A stretch of 64,000 nt of DNA from Methylocella tundrae (GTDB lineage: Bacteria > Pseudomonadota > Alphaproteobacteria > Rhizobiales > Beijerinckiaceae), in contig NZ_CP139089.1 in assembly GCF_038024855.1 (NCBI RefSeq), forward strand, positions 930,001-994,000, in the 5' to 3' direction. A model generated the notes under the pieces. It had not been told where the DNA came from. It saw only the letters and a list, made by a program, of their open reading frames with translations, and ran no database searches. Numbering within the stretch: the stretch's first letter is position 1; the number at the start of each line of letters is the position of its first letter. Of the stretch, positions 23,238 through 32,194 are shown piece by piece. The position numbers and the translations under genes are program-made.

Positions 23238-23462
23238 TTTGGAACGAGAGTCGCTTCGCAATCTGAGCTCCCGGAGCCTGCTCGAAGCGTGAGAAAATGC
23301 GCCTGCGTTTTCAAAGGCTTGCGGCCGTCCCTTAAAAATGGGCTGGCGCTGGCTCGCTACGGCCTTGGCTCTGGCCGTCGAAATGTCGTAATCATGCAAC
23401 ACCGTGGCATAAAGGCAACTGGGATTCGCTCATTTGCAGCCCTAGTCCTGATCTGACCCTCG

Positions 23463-25766
23463 ATGAGCGACAAAACAAAAGCACGAGCCCTATCAGGCGC
23501 TTCCCACAGCGATCGTCGCTTTACCGTGCGCTTCGGTCCCGCGGCCGTCATTGCTGTGCTGCTCGTCGCGCTCGGCAGCTTCCTGATCTTTGCCGGCTTT
23601 ACCCCGATTGCTCCGACAGGCGGCGTGCTGTTCTGGCTGTTGGTCGCCAATGTCCTTGGCATCTTTCTCGTCTTCTGCTTCATCGTCGTCGAGGCCTATT
23701 CGCTTTTCAAAGCACGGCGCGCGGGCGTCGCCGGCGCGCAGCTGCATATCCAGATCGTTGCGCTGTTTTCGATCGTCGCCGCCGCGCCCGCGCTGCTGAT
23801 GGCCTGGGTCGGATCGGTGACCCTGGAGCGCAGCCTCAATCCGGCGTTCATGCGCGACGGCAAAGCCTTCGTGCAGACGACGATCGACGCCGCGCGGCTG
23901 TTTCGGGAGGCGCAGTGCAAGTCGCTGTTGCAGGAAGCGCGGCTGACGGCCTCCGATCTCGACCGCGCCAAGCTCATGTTCGAGGTCGATCGACCGCTGT
24001 TTCGCGACTTCTTCACCTCACGCGCCCGCTTTCTCGGCTTTACCGCGGCGGCGCTTTTGAAATCCGACGGCTCCATCGTCGAGAAGATCGACACGGGCGC
24101 GCTGATCGGCAATAGCGTCGCCCGGCCGGAGGCCAATGATTTTGAAGACGCCCGAAAGAATGAACCTTTATGCCTTGTGCTCGACGAGGGGAGAACATTC
24201 GTCGCCCTGCGCGCGCTGATTTCCTTCCAGGACACTTTCCTCTACGTGGCGCGGCCAGTCGATCCATTCACGGTGGAATTTCCCCGCCAGGCCACCAAGC
24301 TCGTTGCACTCTACGACGGCTTCGACATGCATCGGCGGAGCATTCAGATCGCTTTCGCGACGATGTTCATTCTGATCGCCCTGATCATGCTTTTGTCGGC
24401 GACCTGGCTCGGCCTGTCCTTCGCCAATCGCCTTGTCGCGCCAATCAGGCGCCTGATCGCCGCGACGGATCAGGTCTCATCCGGCAATCTCAATGTTCAG
24501 GTCGCGGTGCGAAAATCGGAAGGGGATCTCGCCCATCTCGGCGAGACGTTCAATAAAATGACCTCCGAGCTGCGGCTGCAGCAGAGCAGGCTCATCGCGG
24601 CCAGTAATCTCATCGACGAGAGACGTCTCTTCACCGAGGCGGTTCTGTCCGGCGTTCCCGTCGCCGTCGTCGGCGTCGGCGCCAAAGGCGAAATCACAGT
24701 GCTCAACCCGTCCGCCGAACGGCTGATCCCGCCGGCGGGGGAGGGCGCGACCGCGATCGTCGGTCAGGCGGTCGATGCCGTCCTGCCGGAAATCAGAGAA
24801 GCTTTCGCAGAGGCGCGCGCCGGCCTGTCGCGCTTGGCGCCGACCGAGATCTCGCTGTCGCGCGGCGGTCTCGACAGGCTGTTCAGCGTCAGCATCACCA
24901 GCGCCCCGACAGGCCGCGCCGACAAGAGCTATATCGTCACGCTCGACGACATCACCGACCTTGTGAGCGCGCAACGGACCGCCGCCTGGGCCGACGTCGC
25001 GCGCCGCATCGCGCATGAAATCAGAAATCCGCTGACGCCCATTCAGCTTTCGGCCGAACGCCTGAAACGCAAATACGGGCGCCTCATCACGCAGGACCGC
25101 GATATTTTCGATCAATGCACCGATACGATCGTGCGGCAGGTGGACGACATTAAGCGTATGGTGGATGAATTCTCGTCGTTCGCCCGCATGCCGAAGCCCC
25201 GCGTGGAAAACAATGATCTTGGCGAATGCATTCGCCGGGTCCTTTTCCTGATGCGCGTCGCACATCCAAGCATCGTCATTGAGGACCATTTGCCCGACCA
25301 GCCGGTGCTCGGCCATTTCGATCGACGGCTTTTGTCCCAAGCCTTGACCAACATCGTAAAGAACGCGACTGAAGGGATCGAAGCTTATGCGGGCGACGCC
25401 AGCTTCGAAGGACATATTTCCGTCTTCCTCTCCGTCGCCGCGGAGATCGTGTTCATCGATGTTGTCGACAATGGCAAAGGCTTCCCAAAAGACAACCGGC
25501 AACGGCTGCTTGAGCCTTACATGACGACGCGGGCGGAGGGCACGGGACTTGGGCTTCCGATCGTCGCCAAGATCCTTGCCGATCATGGCGGCGGACTCGA
25601 GTTGCGCGACGCCCCGAAAGGGCGCGGCGCCTGGGTGCGTTTGTATTTCCCGATAAACGGAGAAACGGGCGCCGATCGCGGCGGCTCCGATCAAGCCGCA
25701 GCCGGTGAAGATCAGCCGGGCCCTTCGGCTCACGCCGCGAACGCGGCCGCAACACAAGGATCGTGA
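23463..25766 (+). CDS. ntrY: Nitrogen/redox sensor kinase NtrY
   Basis: Membrane histidine kinase partner of NtrX. 767 residues: three hydrophobic segments in the first ~115 residues, a periplasmic region of about 165 residues, a fourth membrane helix (about 295-315), a HAMP linker (A-N-R-L-V-A-P-I-R-R-L), a PAS domain, then the kinase with phospho-acceptor His518 in I-A-H-E-I-R-N-P-L-T-P-I-Q-L-S-A-E-R-L, the N-box and G-boxes (D-N-G-K-G-F-P, G-T-G-L-G-L-P-I-V). The 225 bp from ntrC hold a 7-bp inverted repeat (23252-23258 / 23283-23289), so a separate promoter is likely. Confidence 0.96.
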   Translation: MSDKTKARALSGASHSDRRFTVRFGPAAVIAVLLVALGSFLIFAGFTPIAPTGGVLFWLLVANVLGIFLVFCFIVVEAYSLFKARRAGVAGAQLHIQIVALFSIVAAAPALLMAWVGSVTLERSLNPAFMRDGKAFVQTTIDAARLFREAQCKSLLQEARLTASDLDRAKLMFEVDRPLFRDFFTSRARFLGFTAAALLKSDGSIVEKIDTGALIGNSVARPEANDFEDARKNEPLCLVLDEGRTFVALRALISFQDTFLYVARPVDPFTVEFPRQATKLVALYDGFDMHRRSIQIAFATMFILIALIMLLSATWLGLSFANRLVAPIRRLIAATDQVSSGNLNVQVAVRKSEGDLAHLGETFNKMTSELRLQQSRLIAASNLIDERRLFTEAVLSGVPVAVVGVGAKGEITVLNPSAERLIPPAGEGATAIVGQAVDAVLPEIREAFAEARAGLSRLAPTEISLSRGGLDRLFSVSITSAPTGRADKSYIVTLDDITDLVSAQRTAAWADVARRIAHEIRNPLTPIQLSAERLKRKYGRLITQDRDIFDQCTDTIVRQVDDIKRMVDEFSSFARMPKPRVENNDLGECIRRVLFLMRVAHPSIVIEDHLPDQPVLGHFDRRLLSQALTNIVKNATEGIEAYAGDASFEGHISVFLSVAAEIVFIDVVDNGKGFPKDNRQRLLEPYMTTRAEGTGLGLPIVAKILADHGGGLELRDAPKGRGAWVRLYFPINGETGADRGGSDQAAAGEDQPGPSAHAANAAATQGS

Positions 25767-25775
25767 AGGACACTC

Positions 25776-27143
25776 ATGGCGAGCGACATCCTGATCGTAG
25801 ATGATGAAGCCGACATTCGCGACATCGTGTCGGGGATCCTGTCCGACGAAGGGCACGGCGCTCGAACGGCGAAGAACTCGGACGAGGCGCTCGCCGCGAT
25901 CGAAGCGCGCCGGCCCAGTCTCGTCTTTCTCGATATCTGGCTGCAGGGCTCAAAGCTCGACGGCCTTCAGATCCTGCGCATCATCAAGGAGCAGCATCCT
26001 CTGCTTCCGGTGGTGATGATTTCCGGGCACGGGAATATCGAGACGGCGGTCTCGGCGATCAAACTCGGCGCTTATGATTTCATCGAGAAGCCGTTCAAGG
26101 CCGATCGGCTGGTCCTCGTCGCCGAACGCGCGCTCGAGGCCTCGCGGCTGAAGCGGGAAGTCAGCGAATTGCGCACAAGGGCAGGGGCGGTCAACAAGAT
26201 CATCGGCCACTCGACCGCCATCAATCAATTGCGGCAAACCATCGACCGGGTTGGCCCGGCCAACTCGCGCGTCCTCATCACCGGCGCGCCCGGCTCAGGA
26301 AAGGAGCTCGCGGCGCGCTCGATCCATGACGTCTCTGCGAGAGCGAGCGGTCCCTTCGTCGTGATCAATTCGGCGACCATCGCGCCCGAGACCATGGAGA
26401 TCGAGCTTTTCGGCGTCGAAGGCAAAGATGGGGCAGGCCGCAAGATCGGCGCCCTCGAAGAAGCTCACGGCGGCACGCTCTATCTCGATGAAATCGCCGA
26501 TATGCCGAGAGAGACGCAGGGCAAAATTCTTCGCGTGCTGGTGGAGCAGAATTTTCAGCGGGTCGGTGGCGTCACGCGAGTGCATGTCGATGTCCGCATC
26601 ATCTCGTCGAGTTCGCGCGATCTCGCCCTTCTCATCGCCGATGGATCGTTTCGAGAAGATCTGTTCCATCGTCTGGCGGTCGTCCCGGTGCGCGTGCCGG
26701 CTCTGTCCGAACGGCGTGAAGACATTTCGGAGCTCATCGCTTTCTTCATGGAGCAGGTCTCGACGACGACGGGAATGCCCAAGCGCGTCATCGCGGACGA
26801 CGCCATGGCGGTGCTGCAATCGCATGACTGGCCGGGCAATATCCGGCAGCTTCGCAACAATGTGGAGCGTTTGATGATTCTCGCGGCCGGCGATCCGGAC
26901 GCCGCGATCACCGCCGATATGCTGCCCTCTGAGATCGGCGCTCTGGTCCCTTCAACGCCGAATGGCGCGGGCGGCGAAAAGCTGATGAGCCTTCCCCTCC
27001 GCGACGCGCGCGAAGTCTTCGAGCGGGAATATCTCGTCGCCCAGATCAATCGGTTCGGCGGCAATATTTCGAGAACCGCCGAATTCATCGGCATGGAGCG
27101 CTCGGCTCTGCATCGGAAGCTGAAGTCGCTGCGGGTCGACTAG
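25776..27143 (+). CDS. ntrX: Response regulator NtrX
   Basis: 455 residues. The receiver domain has phospho-acceptor Asp53 (V-F-L-D-I-W-L-Q-G-S-K-L-D-G-L); the AAA+ domain has Walker A (G-A-P-G-S-G-K-E) and Walker B-type L-Y-L-D-E-I-A-D-M; the C-terminal Fis-type helix-turn-helix has G-G-N-I-S-R-T-A-E-F-I-G-M-E-R-S-A-L. Where NtrC carries GAFTGA, NtrX reads G-V-E-G-K-D-G-A-G-R-K-I-G-A-L-E, so the sigma54-contact loop is absent and it probably acts without sigma54. It starts 9 bp after ntrY. Confidence 0.96.
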   Translation: MASDILIVDDEADIRDIVSGILSDEGHGARTAKNSDEALAAIEARRPSLVFLDIWLQGSKLDGLQILRIIKEQHPLLPVVMISGHGNIETAVSAIKLGAYDFIEKPFKADRLVLVAERALEASRLKREVSELRTRAGAVNKIIGHSTAINQLRQTIDRVGPANSRVLITGAPGSGKELAARSIHDVSARASGPFVVINSATIAPETMEIELFGVEGKDGAGRKIGALEEAHGGTLYLDEIADMPRETQGKILRVLVEQNFQRVGGVTRVHVDVRIISSSSRDLALLIADGSFREDLFHRLAVVPVRVPALSERREDISELIAFFMEQVSTTTGMPKRVIADDAMAVLQSHDWPGNIRQLRNNVERLMILAAGDPDAAITADMLPSEIGALVPSTPNGAGGEKLMSLPLRDAREVFEREYLVAQINRFGGNISRTAEFIGMERSALHRKLKSLRVD

Positions 27144-27177
27144 CCTTTAGGCTGACCCCGCTCGGAGCATCGTCATT

Positions 27178-27741
27178 ATGGAAGATCTCGCCGCCGAACA
27201 GCCACGCGGCGTTTCGCATCGAGAGCTTTTCGCCGCGTTTTTCAAGATCGGCATATGCGGTTTTGGCGGCGTCGCTGGCTGGGTGCGCCCGATCATCGTC
27301 GACGAGCGGGGTTGGCTGAATGACCGCGAATTCGCCGAACTGCTGGGGGCCTCGAGCGTTCTACCGGGCGCCAACACGGTCAATCTCGCGGTCATGCTCG
27401 GGGATCGCTTTCAGGGCGCGTCGGGCGCCGCGACTGCGCTTGTCGCTCTGTTGCTTGCTCCGCTCGTGATCCTGATCGGCATCGCTTCGCTTTATGATCA
27501 TTTCGCAATGCGACCGGAGGTCAGAAGCGCGCTCGCCGGGGCCGCGGCGGCGACGGCGGGACTCGTCCTCGGCAATGCCTATAAATTGATCAAGGCGCTT
27601 CGGGGCGACGTCCTCGCGCTTGCGATCGCCGCCTTCACCTTCGCGTCGGCCGGATTTTTTCATTTGTCCTTGCTGGTTACCTTGGCGATCACGGTTCCGG
27701 CCAGTGTTGTTCTCTTTGTCCTCTACGGGCGCCGCAGCTGA
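27178..27741 (+). CDS. Chromate transporter, N-terminal-type half (CHR short chain)
   Basis: 187-residue membrane protein with about five hydrophobic segments. The CHR domain signature is clear: F-F-K-I-G-I-C-G-F-G-G-V-A-G-W near residue 21 and the conserved P-G-A-N-T-V-N-L-A near 62. CHR proteins export chromate, or act as related oxyanion antiporters. This is a mono-domain protein whose partner half follows with a 1-bp overlap (TGATG), so the two are translationally coupled and probably form a heterodimer. It follows ntrX by 34 bp and may be read in the same transcript. Confidence 0.88.
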   Translation: MEDLAAEQPRGVSHRELFAAFFKIGICGFGGVAGWVRPIIVDERGWLNDREFAELLGASSVLPGANTVNLAVMLGDRFQGASGAATALVALLLAPLVILIGIASLYDHFAMRPEVRSALAGAAAATAGLVLGNAYKLIKALRGDVLALAIAAFTFASAGFFHLSLLVTLAITVPASVVLFVLYGRRS

Positions 27742-28280
27742 TGCGATCGGCGCTGTCGCAGCTCGCGATCACTTTTTGCGTGCTCTCGCTCGGGGCCGTC
27801 GGCGGCGCGAATGCGACCCTGCCGGAATTGCACCGTCAGATGGTCGGCGCCCTCCATCTGATGGACGACGCGACATTTGCCCGTCTCGTCGCGCTCGCGC
27901 AGACCGCGCCCGGCCCCAACGTCATCGTTATGAGCTTGATGGGCTGGCATGTCGCCGGCGCGGCCGGCCTCTGCGTCGCGACAGTTGCGATGATCGCACC
28001 CTCCTCGCTGATCGCATTCGGCGCCGAACGGTCTCTTCGCCGCTTTTCAGCGAGCCGCGCCATTTTGATCCTGAAGAGTGCCCTTGCTCCGATCGCTGTT
28101 GGCTTGATGTGCGCCAGCGGCCTCATTCTCGCGCGCGCCGCCGATAGCGGCGGCTTGACGATTGCGCTCACAGGCGGCATGACCTTGCTCAGCGGGTTGA
28201 CGCGGATCAATCCTTTGTACGGCATCGCTGCCGGCGCCATCCTCGGGCTGGCGACCCAGCGTCTTGGCCTTTCTATCTGA
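27741..28280 (+). CDS. Chromate transporter, second half (CHR short chain)
   Basis: 179 residues with about five hydrophobic segments. The second CHR motif set is visible: L-G-A-V-G-G-A-N-A-T-L-P-E-L-H near residue 17 and A-Q-T-A-P-G-P-N-V-I-V-M-S-L-M-G near 53 (the family P-G-P-N motif). It completes the bipartite chromate transporter begun by the preceding gene. The stop lies 16 bp before the aminotransferase start, so the three genes are tightly packed. Real substrate is not provable from sequence. Confidence 0.88.
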   Translation: MRSALSQLAITFCVLSLGAVGGANATLPELHRQMVGALHLMDDATFARLVALAQTAPGPNVIVMSLMGWHVAGAAGLCVATVAMIAPSSLIAFGAERSLRRFSASRAILILKSALAPIAVGLMCASGLILARAADSGGLTIALTGGMTLLSGLTRINPLYGIAAGAILGLATQRLGLSI

Positions 28281-28296
28281 ACCTCTCGGAGCGCAG

Positions 28297-29157
28297 GTGA
28301 GCAGAATTGCCTATGTCAACGGCGCCTATGTCGCGACCCGGGACGCCGTCGTTTCCATCGAGGATCGCGGCTACCAGTTCGCCGATGGTGTTTATGAAGT
28401 GTGCGAGGTTTTTCGTGGCGCGCTGATCGATGAGGACCGTCATCTGGCGCGGCTTGCCCGCTCGCTCACGGAACTACGCATCGCAGAACCTGTCGGCGCC
28501 GTCGCGCTGAAAATCATCTTGCGCGAAGTTCTGCATAAAAACAAAATCTTAAACGGCTATGTTTATATTCAGGTGACGCGAGGAGTTGCGCCGCGCGATC
28601 ATGTCTTCCCGCCGGCTTCCGTGCGCCCGAGCCTGATCGTGACGGCGCGGAGCGTTGATCCTCGCAAAGGGGATGCAGCCGCGCAGAAGGGCGTCGCCGT
28701 GGCGACAACGCCGGATCTGCGCTGGAAGCGGGTCGACATCAAATCCATCGCCCTGCTCCCGAACGTGCTGGCGAGGCAGACCGCCAAAGAAACGGGCGCC
28801 TATGAAGCCTGGCTGATCGACGCCGAAGGCATGGTCAGCGAAGGCGCCGCATCGAATGCCTGGATCATCAATCAATCCGGCACGATCATCACGCGCCAGG
28901 TCGATCACTCGATCCTGCGGGGCATCACCCGCACGACGCTGATCGATATTATCTCCGCGCATGGTTTGCGGCTAGAGGAGCGCAAGTTCAGCCTTGAGGA
29001 GGCGCTGGGCGCTCGCGAGGCTTTCATCACCGGCGCTACGACGCTCGTGATGCCAGTCGTCGCCATCGACGGCCACACGATCGGGGAGGGCGCGCCGGGC
29101 CCAATGGCGCTCAAGCTGCGCTCGATATTCCACGACGAGGCCGCCCGTTCGACATAA
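28297..29157 (+). CDS. dat: Class IV aminotransferase, probable D-amino acid aminotransferase
   Basis: 286-residue PLP enzyme. The fold-type IV catalytic lysine is Lys149 in V-D-I-K-S-I-A-L-L-P-N-V-L-A-R; the region E-D-R-G-Y-Q-F-A-D-G-V-Y-E-V near residue 25 and the phosphate-binding end T-G-A-T-T-L-V-M-P-V fit D-alanine aminotransferases better than branched-chain ones. The reaction would interconvert D-amino acids and 2-oxo acids, for example for peptidoglycan D-amino acids. Start chosen at GTG 28297, which has GGAG five bases upstream. A TTG at 28264 would overlap the chromate transporter gene. An aminodeoxychorismate lyase cannot be fully excluded. Confidence 0.87.
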   Translation: MSRIAYVNGAYVATRDAVVSIEDRGYQFADGVYEVCEVFRGALIDEDRHLARLARSLTELRIAEPVGAVALKIILREVLHKNKILNGYVYIQVTRGVAPRDHVFPPASVRPSLIVTARSVDPRKGDAAAQKGVAVATTPDLRWKRVDIKSIALLPNVLARQTAKETGAYEAWLIDAEGMVSEGAASNAWIINQSGTIITRQVDHSILRGITRTTLIDIISAHGLRLEERKFSLEEALGAREAFITGATTLVMPVVAIDGHTIGEGAPGPMALKLRSIFHDEAARST

Positions 29158-29334
29158 CGCGAAACACTCATTGCAAACGCAGTGAGCAAAAGGTCTAATG
29201 TCAACCGTCAGGTCAGACGAGCGCGCGCAGAAGCCGCGGCTTAATGCTTGCAAGTCGCAACGTCAGCAGCGATTTTATGCGATATCCAAGAGACTGCGCC
29301 AACGCGGCGCCAAAAACAAAACAGGAATTTAAAG

Positions 29335-29592
29335 ATGGCAGCGGAAAGGCCACAAAATTTACAGGACACTTTTCTCAATTTTGTCCGCAAAAATAAGGTC
29401 CCCCTGACAATTTTCTTGGTCAACGGAGTGAAATTGCAGGGCGTCGTGACATGGTTTGACAATTTTTGCGTGCTTCTTCGTCGAGATGGCCATTCGCAAC
29501 TGGTCTATAAGCATGCGATTTCCACCATCATGCCGGGGCAACCTATTCAGATGTTCGAGGCAGGCGACGAGGGAGGCTCTTCGCCTTCCTGA
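29335..29592 (+). CDS. hfq: RNA chaperone Hfq
   Basis: 85-residue Sm-like protein that forms hexameric rings and pairs small RNAs with mRNAs. The Sm1 motif ([27 protein letters not shown]) and the Sm2 motif ([10 protein letters not shown]) are intact. The ATG at 29335 has AGGA upstream; the frame is open back to 29248 but that part is not Hfq-like. The preceding 177 bp is AT-richer and should hold the promoter. hflX follows about 80 bp later, the standard hfq-hflX pair. Confidence 0.97.
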   Translation: MAAERPQNLQDTFLNFVRKNKVPLTIFLVNGVKLQGVVTWFDNFCVLLRRDGHSQLVYKHAISTIMPGQPIQMFEAGDEGGSSPS

Positions 29593-29670
29593 AAATAATC
29601 GACAATGAAGCTCAGAGCTCCCATATGAAGGTTCGATGGCGTTAATCTGTGGAAAGACAGAGCCGAATTG

Positions 29671-31080
29671 GTGCGGGAGACGAAAATCGAAGCATTAGCA
29701 AAGGAGCCTCGGACGGCGGGGCGCGGCCCGGGCGCGAAGACACGCGCATTGGTTATCGGTCCTTATCTTAACGAAAAAGCGGTGCGACCCGGCGCGAAGT
29801 CCTTGTCGCCAGACGGGCGCAGACGTTCGCCCGAGGCGAGACTAGAGGAAGCCCATGGCCTCGCCGGGGCCATAGACCTTGACATCATCGCATCGAAGCT
29901 CGTCACGCTCGCAAACATCCGGCCGGCGACCTTCCTCGGCAAAGGCAAGGTGGAGGAGATTGCAGATCTCATTCGCGCCGAGGAGATCGACCTCGTAATC
30001 ATGGACTGCGCGCTGTCGCCCGTACAGCAGCGTAACCTCGAAAAAGCATTCTCCGCCAAGGTCATCGACAGGACCGGGCTGATTCTCGAAATCTTCGGCC
30101 GCCGCGCGCGAACGAGAGAAGGCGCGCTGCAAGTCGAACTGGCGCATCTTGCCTATCAGAAATCACGTCTCGTCCGATCCTGGACCCATCTTGAACGTCA
30201 GCGAGGCGGTTTCGGCTTCCTTGGCGGTCCTGGCGAGACGCAGATCGAGACCGATCGACGGCTCATTCAGGAGCGGATGACCAAGATCGAGCGCGAACTC
30301 GAAGGCGTGAAACGAACGCGGGGCCTCCACCGCAAGAGCCGCACCGCCGTGCCTTATCCAATCGTCGCGCTGGTTGGCTACACCAATGCGGGAAAGTCGA
30401 CGCTTTTCAATCGGTTGACCAAAGCCGAGGTGTTGGCCGAAGACATGCTTTTCGCCACTCTGGACCCAACCCTGCGCGCTGTTGTCCTTGAGCATGGCGG
30501 CGAGATCATCCTGTCTGACACTGTGGGATTTATATCTGATCTGCCAACCATGTTGGTCTCCGCCTTTCGCGCGACTCTCGAGGAGGTGCTGGAGGCCGAT
30601 CTTATCTTACATGTTCGCGACATCGCCCACGAAGACGCAGAGGCTCAGCTTGGCGACGTCGAGGCGATCCTTAGTGATCTTGGCGTGGACCCCAATGACC
30701 ATCGCCGCCTGCTTGAGGTCTGGAACAAGGCCGATCTGCTTGACGAAGACAGCCTGTCCGCCGCGCGAGGCAGCGCGAAGCGGCGGCGGGCGCAGAGTGG
30801 CGACAACGGCCGGCCGGTCATCGTTTCGGCGCTAACAGGGCAAGGGCTAGATGAGCTGCGCGAAGAGATTGAATCGCGGCTGGCTGTCGGCCGCCCCGTC
30901 CTTGAGATTGTGCTGAAGCCGGACAATGGCGAAGGGCTGCATTGGCTCTATGAAAATGCGGAAGTGATGCGCAAGAGCGTCGCCGCGGACGGGGCAGTGC
31001 ATGTGCGCGTTCGCGTTGCCCCCGAACGCGCCGCGGCGCTGCGTCGAAAATTCCTGGAGCCGGCCGCGGCCTCCGCCTAA
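29671..31080 (+). CDS. hflX: Ribosome-associated GTPase HflX
   Basis: About 469 residues. The N-terminal HflX domain (T-F-L-G-K-G-K-V-E-E-I-A) and the glycine-rich linker G-G-F-G-F-L-G-G-P-G-E-T-Q-I-E-T-D-R-R precede a G domain with G1 G-Y-T-N-A-G-K-S-T (236-244), G3 D-T-V-G-F, G4 N-K-A-D and G5 S-A-L-T-G. HflX splits stalled or hibernating ribosomes after stress. The start is uncertain: GTG 29671 is used, with a TTG directly before it and no ATG near. Its end overlaps the convergent mazG by 4 bp. Confidence 0.95.
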   Translation: MRETKIEALAKEPRTAGRGPGAKTRALVIGPYLNEKAVRPGAKSLSPDGRRRSPEARLEEAHGLAGAIDLDIIASKLVTLANIRPATFLGKGKVEEIADLIRAEEIDLVIMDCALSPVQQRNLEKAFSAKVIDRTGLILEIFGRRARTREGALQVELAHLAYQKSRLVRSWTHLERQRGGFGFLGGPGETQIETDRRLIQERMTKIERELEGVKRTRGLHRKSRTAVPYPIVALVGYTNAGKSTLFNRLTKAEVLAEDMLFATLDPTLRAVVLEHGGEIILSDTVGFISDLPTMLVSAFRATLEEVLEADLILHVRDIAHEDAEAQLGDVEAILSDLGVDPNDHRRLLEVWNKADLLDEDSLSAARGSAKRRRAQSGDNGRPVIVSALTGQGLDELREEIESRLAVGRPVLEIVLKPDNGEGLHWLYENAEVMRKSVAADGAVHVRVRVAPERAAALRRKFLEPAAASA

Positions 31081-31937
31081 CCGCCAGCAGGCGATTTGCC
31101 TGCAAATTCTGGGTCCACGCTTTCACGCGCTTTGGCGGCGTTCCAAAGCGAGTCCATTTCCGCCAAGGTGGCGTTGCCAAGCGCAACGCCCTGACTGGCG
31201 AGTTCCCGCTCAATGAAGCCGAAGCGGCGTTCAAACTTTGCGTTGGCGCGGCGGACCGCCGATTCCGGGTCTATCTTCGCATGCCGGGCGAGATTGGCGA
31301 CTGCGAAGAGGAGATCGCCGATCTCATCTTCCAAAGCGTTTTGGTCGCCACCCTCCAAAACGTCTTCGATTTCATTGGTTTCTTCGCGAATCTTATCAAG
31401 AACCGCGCGGATATCGTTCCAATCGAAACCGACGCTTGAGGCCTTGTTTTGCAATTTCACCGCGCGGCTCAGACCGGGCAGGGCGAGGATTACATCGTGA
31501 AGCAAACCGGCGCTTGTCGCTTCATGGCGAGCGGAGTCAGGCGCGCTGGCCTTTGCCGACTTCTCCTCCGCTTTGATTCTAGCCCAGAGTGCCTCAACCT
31601 CGCCAGGGGCGAGATCCCGCGCATCACCGAAGACATGCGGATGCCGGCGAATCATCTTTTGCGTAATCGCCTCGACGACTCCGCCAAAGTCGAAGGCTCC
31701 TTTTTCCTCAGCGATTCTCGCTTGAAACACGACCTGAAGCAGCAGATCACCCAATTCATCCCGAAGATCCGCCATATCGCCGCGCGCCACCGCATCCGCG
31801 ATCTCATAGGCTTCTTCAATGGTGTAAGGAACGATGGTCTCGAACGTCTGCGCTATGTCCCAGCCGCAACCACTCTCCGGCGTGCGCAAGGCGGCCATAA
31901 TGTCGAGCAAGCGCTTGATGTCGGAAGACGGCTGCAT
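31077..31937 (-). CDS. mazG: Nucleoside triphosphate pyrophosphohydrolase MazG
   Basis: 286 residues, full-length two-domain MazG, a house-cleaning enzyme that hydrolyses (non-canonical) NTPs to NMP and PPi. Both MazG domains show metal-binding E-E-x-x-E / E-x-x-D patterns: I-E-E-A-Y-E-I-A-D with D-E-L-G-D-L-L-L-Q in the first half, and R-E-E-T-N-E-I-E-D with E-D-E-I-G-D-L-L-F-A-V in the second. Ends convergently with hflX. Its promoter would be in the 257-bp gap to the cold-shock gene, which is rich in inverted repeats. Confidence 0.95.
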   Translation of the reverse strand: MQPSSDIKRLLDIMAALRTPESGCGWDIAQTFETIVPYTIEEAYEIADAVARGDMADLRDELGDLLLQVVFQARIAEEKGAFDFGGVVEAITQKMIRRHPHVFGDARDLAPGEVEALWARIKAEEKSAKASAPDSARHEATSAGLLHDVILALPGLSRAVKLQNKASSVGFDWNDIRAVLDKIREETNEIEDVLEGGDQNALEDEIGDLLFAVANLARHAKIDPESAVRRANAKFERRFGFIERELASQGVALGNATLAEMDSLWNAAKARESVDPEFAGKSPAGG

Positions 31938-32037
31938 GAGCGCACAGGAAAGCTGAGGGAGAGAGTCAAAATCTAACGGGGCGCTCGCGCACCTAAGCAG
32001 TTATGGGCGGCCGACTGGCGCAACTGCTATCAACGCT

Positions 32038-32057
32038 TTGACGCGAAGCGGCGTCAA
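32038..32057. repeat. Perfect 7-bp inverted repeat, possible operator or hairpin
   Basis: TTGACGC (32038-32044) / GCGTCAA (32051-32057) with a 6-base loop, about 100 bp upstream of the mazG start. No T-run follows on either strand. It could be a regulatory dyad for mazG or an RNA hairpin. Confidence 0.4.
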
Positions 32058-32118
32058 TCTCATTGGAAGCCCTGTTCGCCTTCGATTAAGCTTCCCTGGG
32101 GCGTTACAAGGCGAGGCA

Positions 32119-32147
32119 GACATGATCGGCGCATGGCCAATCATGTC
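32119..32147 (-). repeat. Strong 29-base hairpin in the 3' region of the cold-shock gene
   Basis: GACATGAT (32119-32126) and ATCATGTC (32140-32147) are perfect inverted repeats. Read on the minus strand the stem extends inward by a U-G wobble and GGC/GCC to 12 pairs around a 5-base loop. It lies about 48-76 bases after the cold-shock gene stop. There is no T-run, so it may stabilise the 3' end or help factor-dependent termination. Confidence 0.45.
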
Positions 32148-32194
32148 GTCCGTCTGCTTGCGGCCGTCTCAATCCCGGACTGAGAGAGGGCCAA

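Noticed and set aside
23252..23289. Inverted repeat CGCTTCG / CGAAGCG between ntrC and ntrY as an ntrC terminator
   Set aside because: The arms are 24 bases apart and no T-run follows; termination is possible but not supported enough to list as a terminator.
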